In this document: positions 63,862 through 64,000 of the stretch, piece after piece | How positions within the stretch are numbered: position 1 is the stretch's first letter | How the letters are laid out: each line of letters opens with the position of its first letter | Source: Hexactinellida sp. DTS-2022 | Lineage: Eukaryota; Porifera; Hexactinellida | DNA length: 64,000 nucleotides | Assembly (NCBI GenBank): GCA_028753945.1 | Contig: JAPNXP010000001.1 | Coordinates: 7,554,501 to 7,618,500, forward strand | Direction: 5' to 3' | Position numbers and translations under genes: made by a program | Notes under the pieces: generated by a model | Database searches by the model: none | Told to the model about the DNA's origin: nothing | What the model saw: the letters and a program-made list of their open reading frames with translations, nothing else

Positions 63862-63988
63862 AAAAATCCAAAATTGCAGCCTGTGCCGACGCATGTTCCT
63901 TTGGTGGCACTATATTTTGTTGGTTATTTATTGATAGTGCCTCCAAAGGAACATACTGTCGGCGCAGGCTGCAATTTTGGATTTTTTT
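63862..63988. repeat. Large hairpin H9
   Basis: Same fold-back with the ggcgcaggct right arm, preceded at 63827-63859 by a short-repeat copy that has lost its palindromic middle (gaactgtgtcggcacag). Confidence 0.85.
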
Positions 63989-64000
63989 CGCCATGTCATG

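Larger units (their letters stand above)
60898..64000. repeat. Second block of the hairpin satellite
   Basis: Starts in mid-unit (tacaagttgaaacattcg) and runs off the right edge within hairpin H9. Contains three units with the same body types as the left block, one of them interrupted by a TA-flanked MITE. Whether the blocks are parts of one dispersed family or one array split by rearrangement cannot be told. Confidence 0.8.

Noticed and set aside
1..64000. tRNA, rRNA or other structured RNA genes
   Set aside because: No cloverleaf, A/B box pair or rRNA motif was recognised on either strand, though short or diverged RNAs could be missed by eye.

Overview
The window reads as genomic DNA of an invertebrate metazoan. 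The host genes are animal or holozoan families (MYLIP/IDOL-type FERM-RING ligase, tetraspanin, Rab22/31-type GTPase, ATP-citrate lyase, PEX16, VPS36, pICln, EDF1, ZMAT2, ZFAND4). They have few, very short introns (37-138 bp is common), short spacers and GC-rich exons in AT-rich surroundings. A sponge or another early-branching animal fits this compactness and the 2A-like N-terminus near the left edge, but the species cannot be fixed from the sequence alone.

Layout. 1-1226: two exons of a minus-strand gene that leaves the window on the left; its N-terminus has a hydrophobic segment followed by a 2A-like motif (GGVELNPGP). 1661-12925 and 60898-64000: a satellite-like array of about 0.8-1.4 kb units. 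Most units contain a 125-130 bp near-perfect hairpin, and several contain tandem copies of a ~33 bp palindrome. A 1063-bp element with CACAGTG ends and a 5-bp target duplication interrupts one unit. 12962-17002: an element with 599-bp inverted repeats, itself invaded by a 720-bp transposon and, in its loop, by a hAT element and several MITEs. 17003-19712: two degraded Penelope-like (RT plus GIY-YIG) copies in opposite orientations. 19716-30780: a set of nested DNA transposons. A RING-containing MULE pseudogene holds an element with CAGGGTTG ends, which holds a second RING-MULE, which holds a PHD-finger MULE, which holds an apparently intact 2046-bp FLYWCH-MULE. The outer MULE is also invaded by three mutually nested hAT elements. 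Exact target-site duplications define nearly every layer.

32373-56501: the host gene block. In order: Rab22/31-like, ZFAND4-like, tetraspanin, EDF1, ACLY, an ankyrin-repeat protein, MYLIP, ZMAT2, PEX16, VPS36 and CLNS1A. All are on the minus strand except MYLIP. I reconstructed exons for the 2-exon ZFAND4 and EDF1, the 7-exon ACLY and the 6-exon PEX16; all intron phases agree. Between Rab and ZFAND4 lies a decayed RAG1/Transib-superfamily transposase (about 33860-34960). 56502-60895 is AT-rich and repeat-laden without a recognisable host gene. The host genes are housekeeping and membrane-traffic functions (endosomal Rab, ESCRT-II, peroxisome biogenesis, splicing and snRNP assembly, cytosolic acetyl-CoA) with no sign of one shared pathway.
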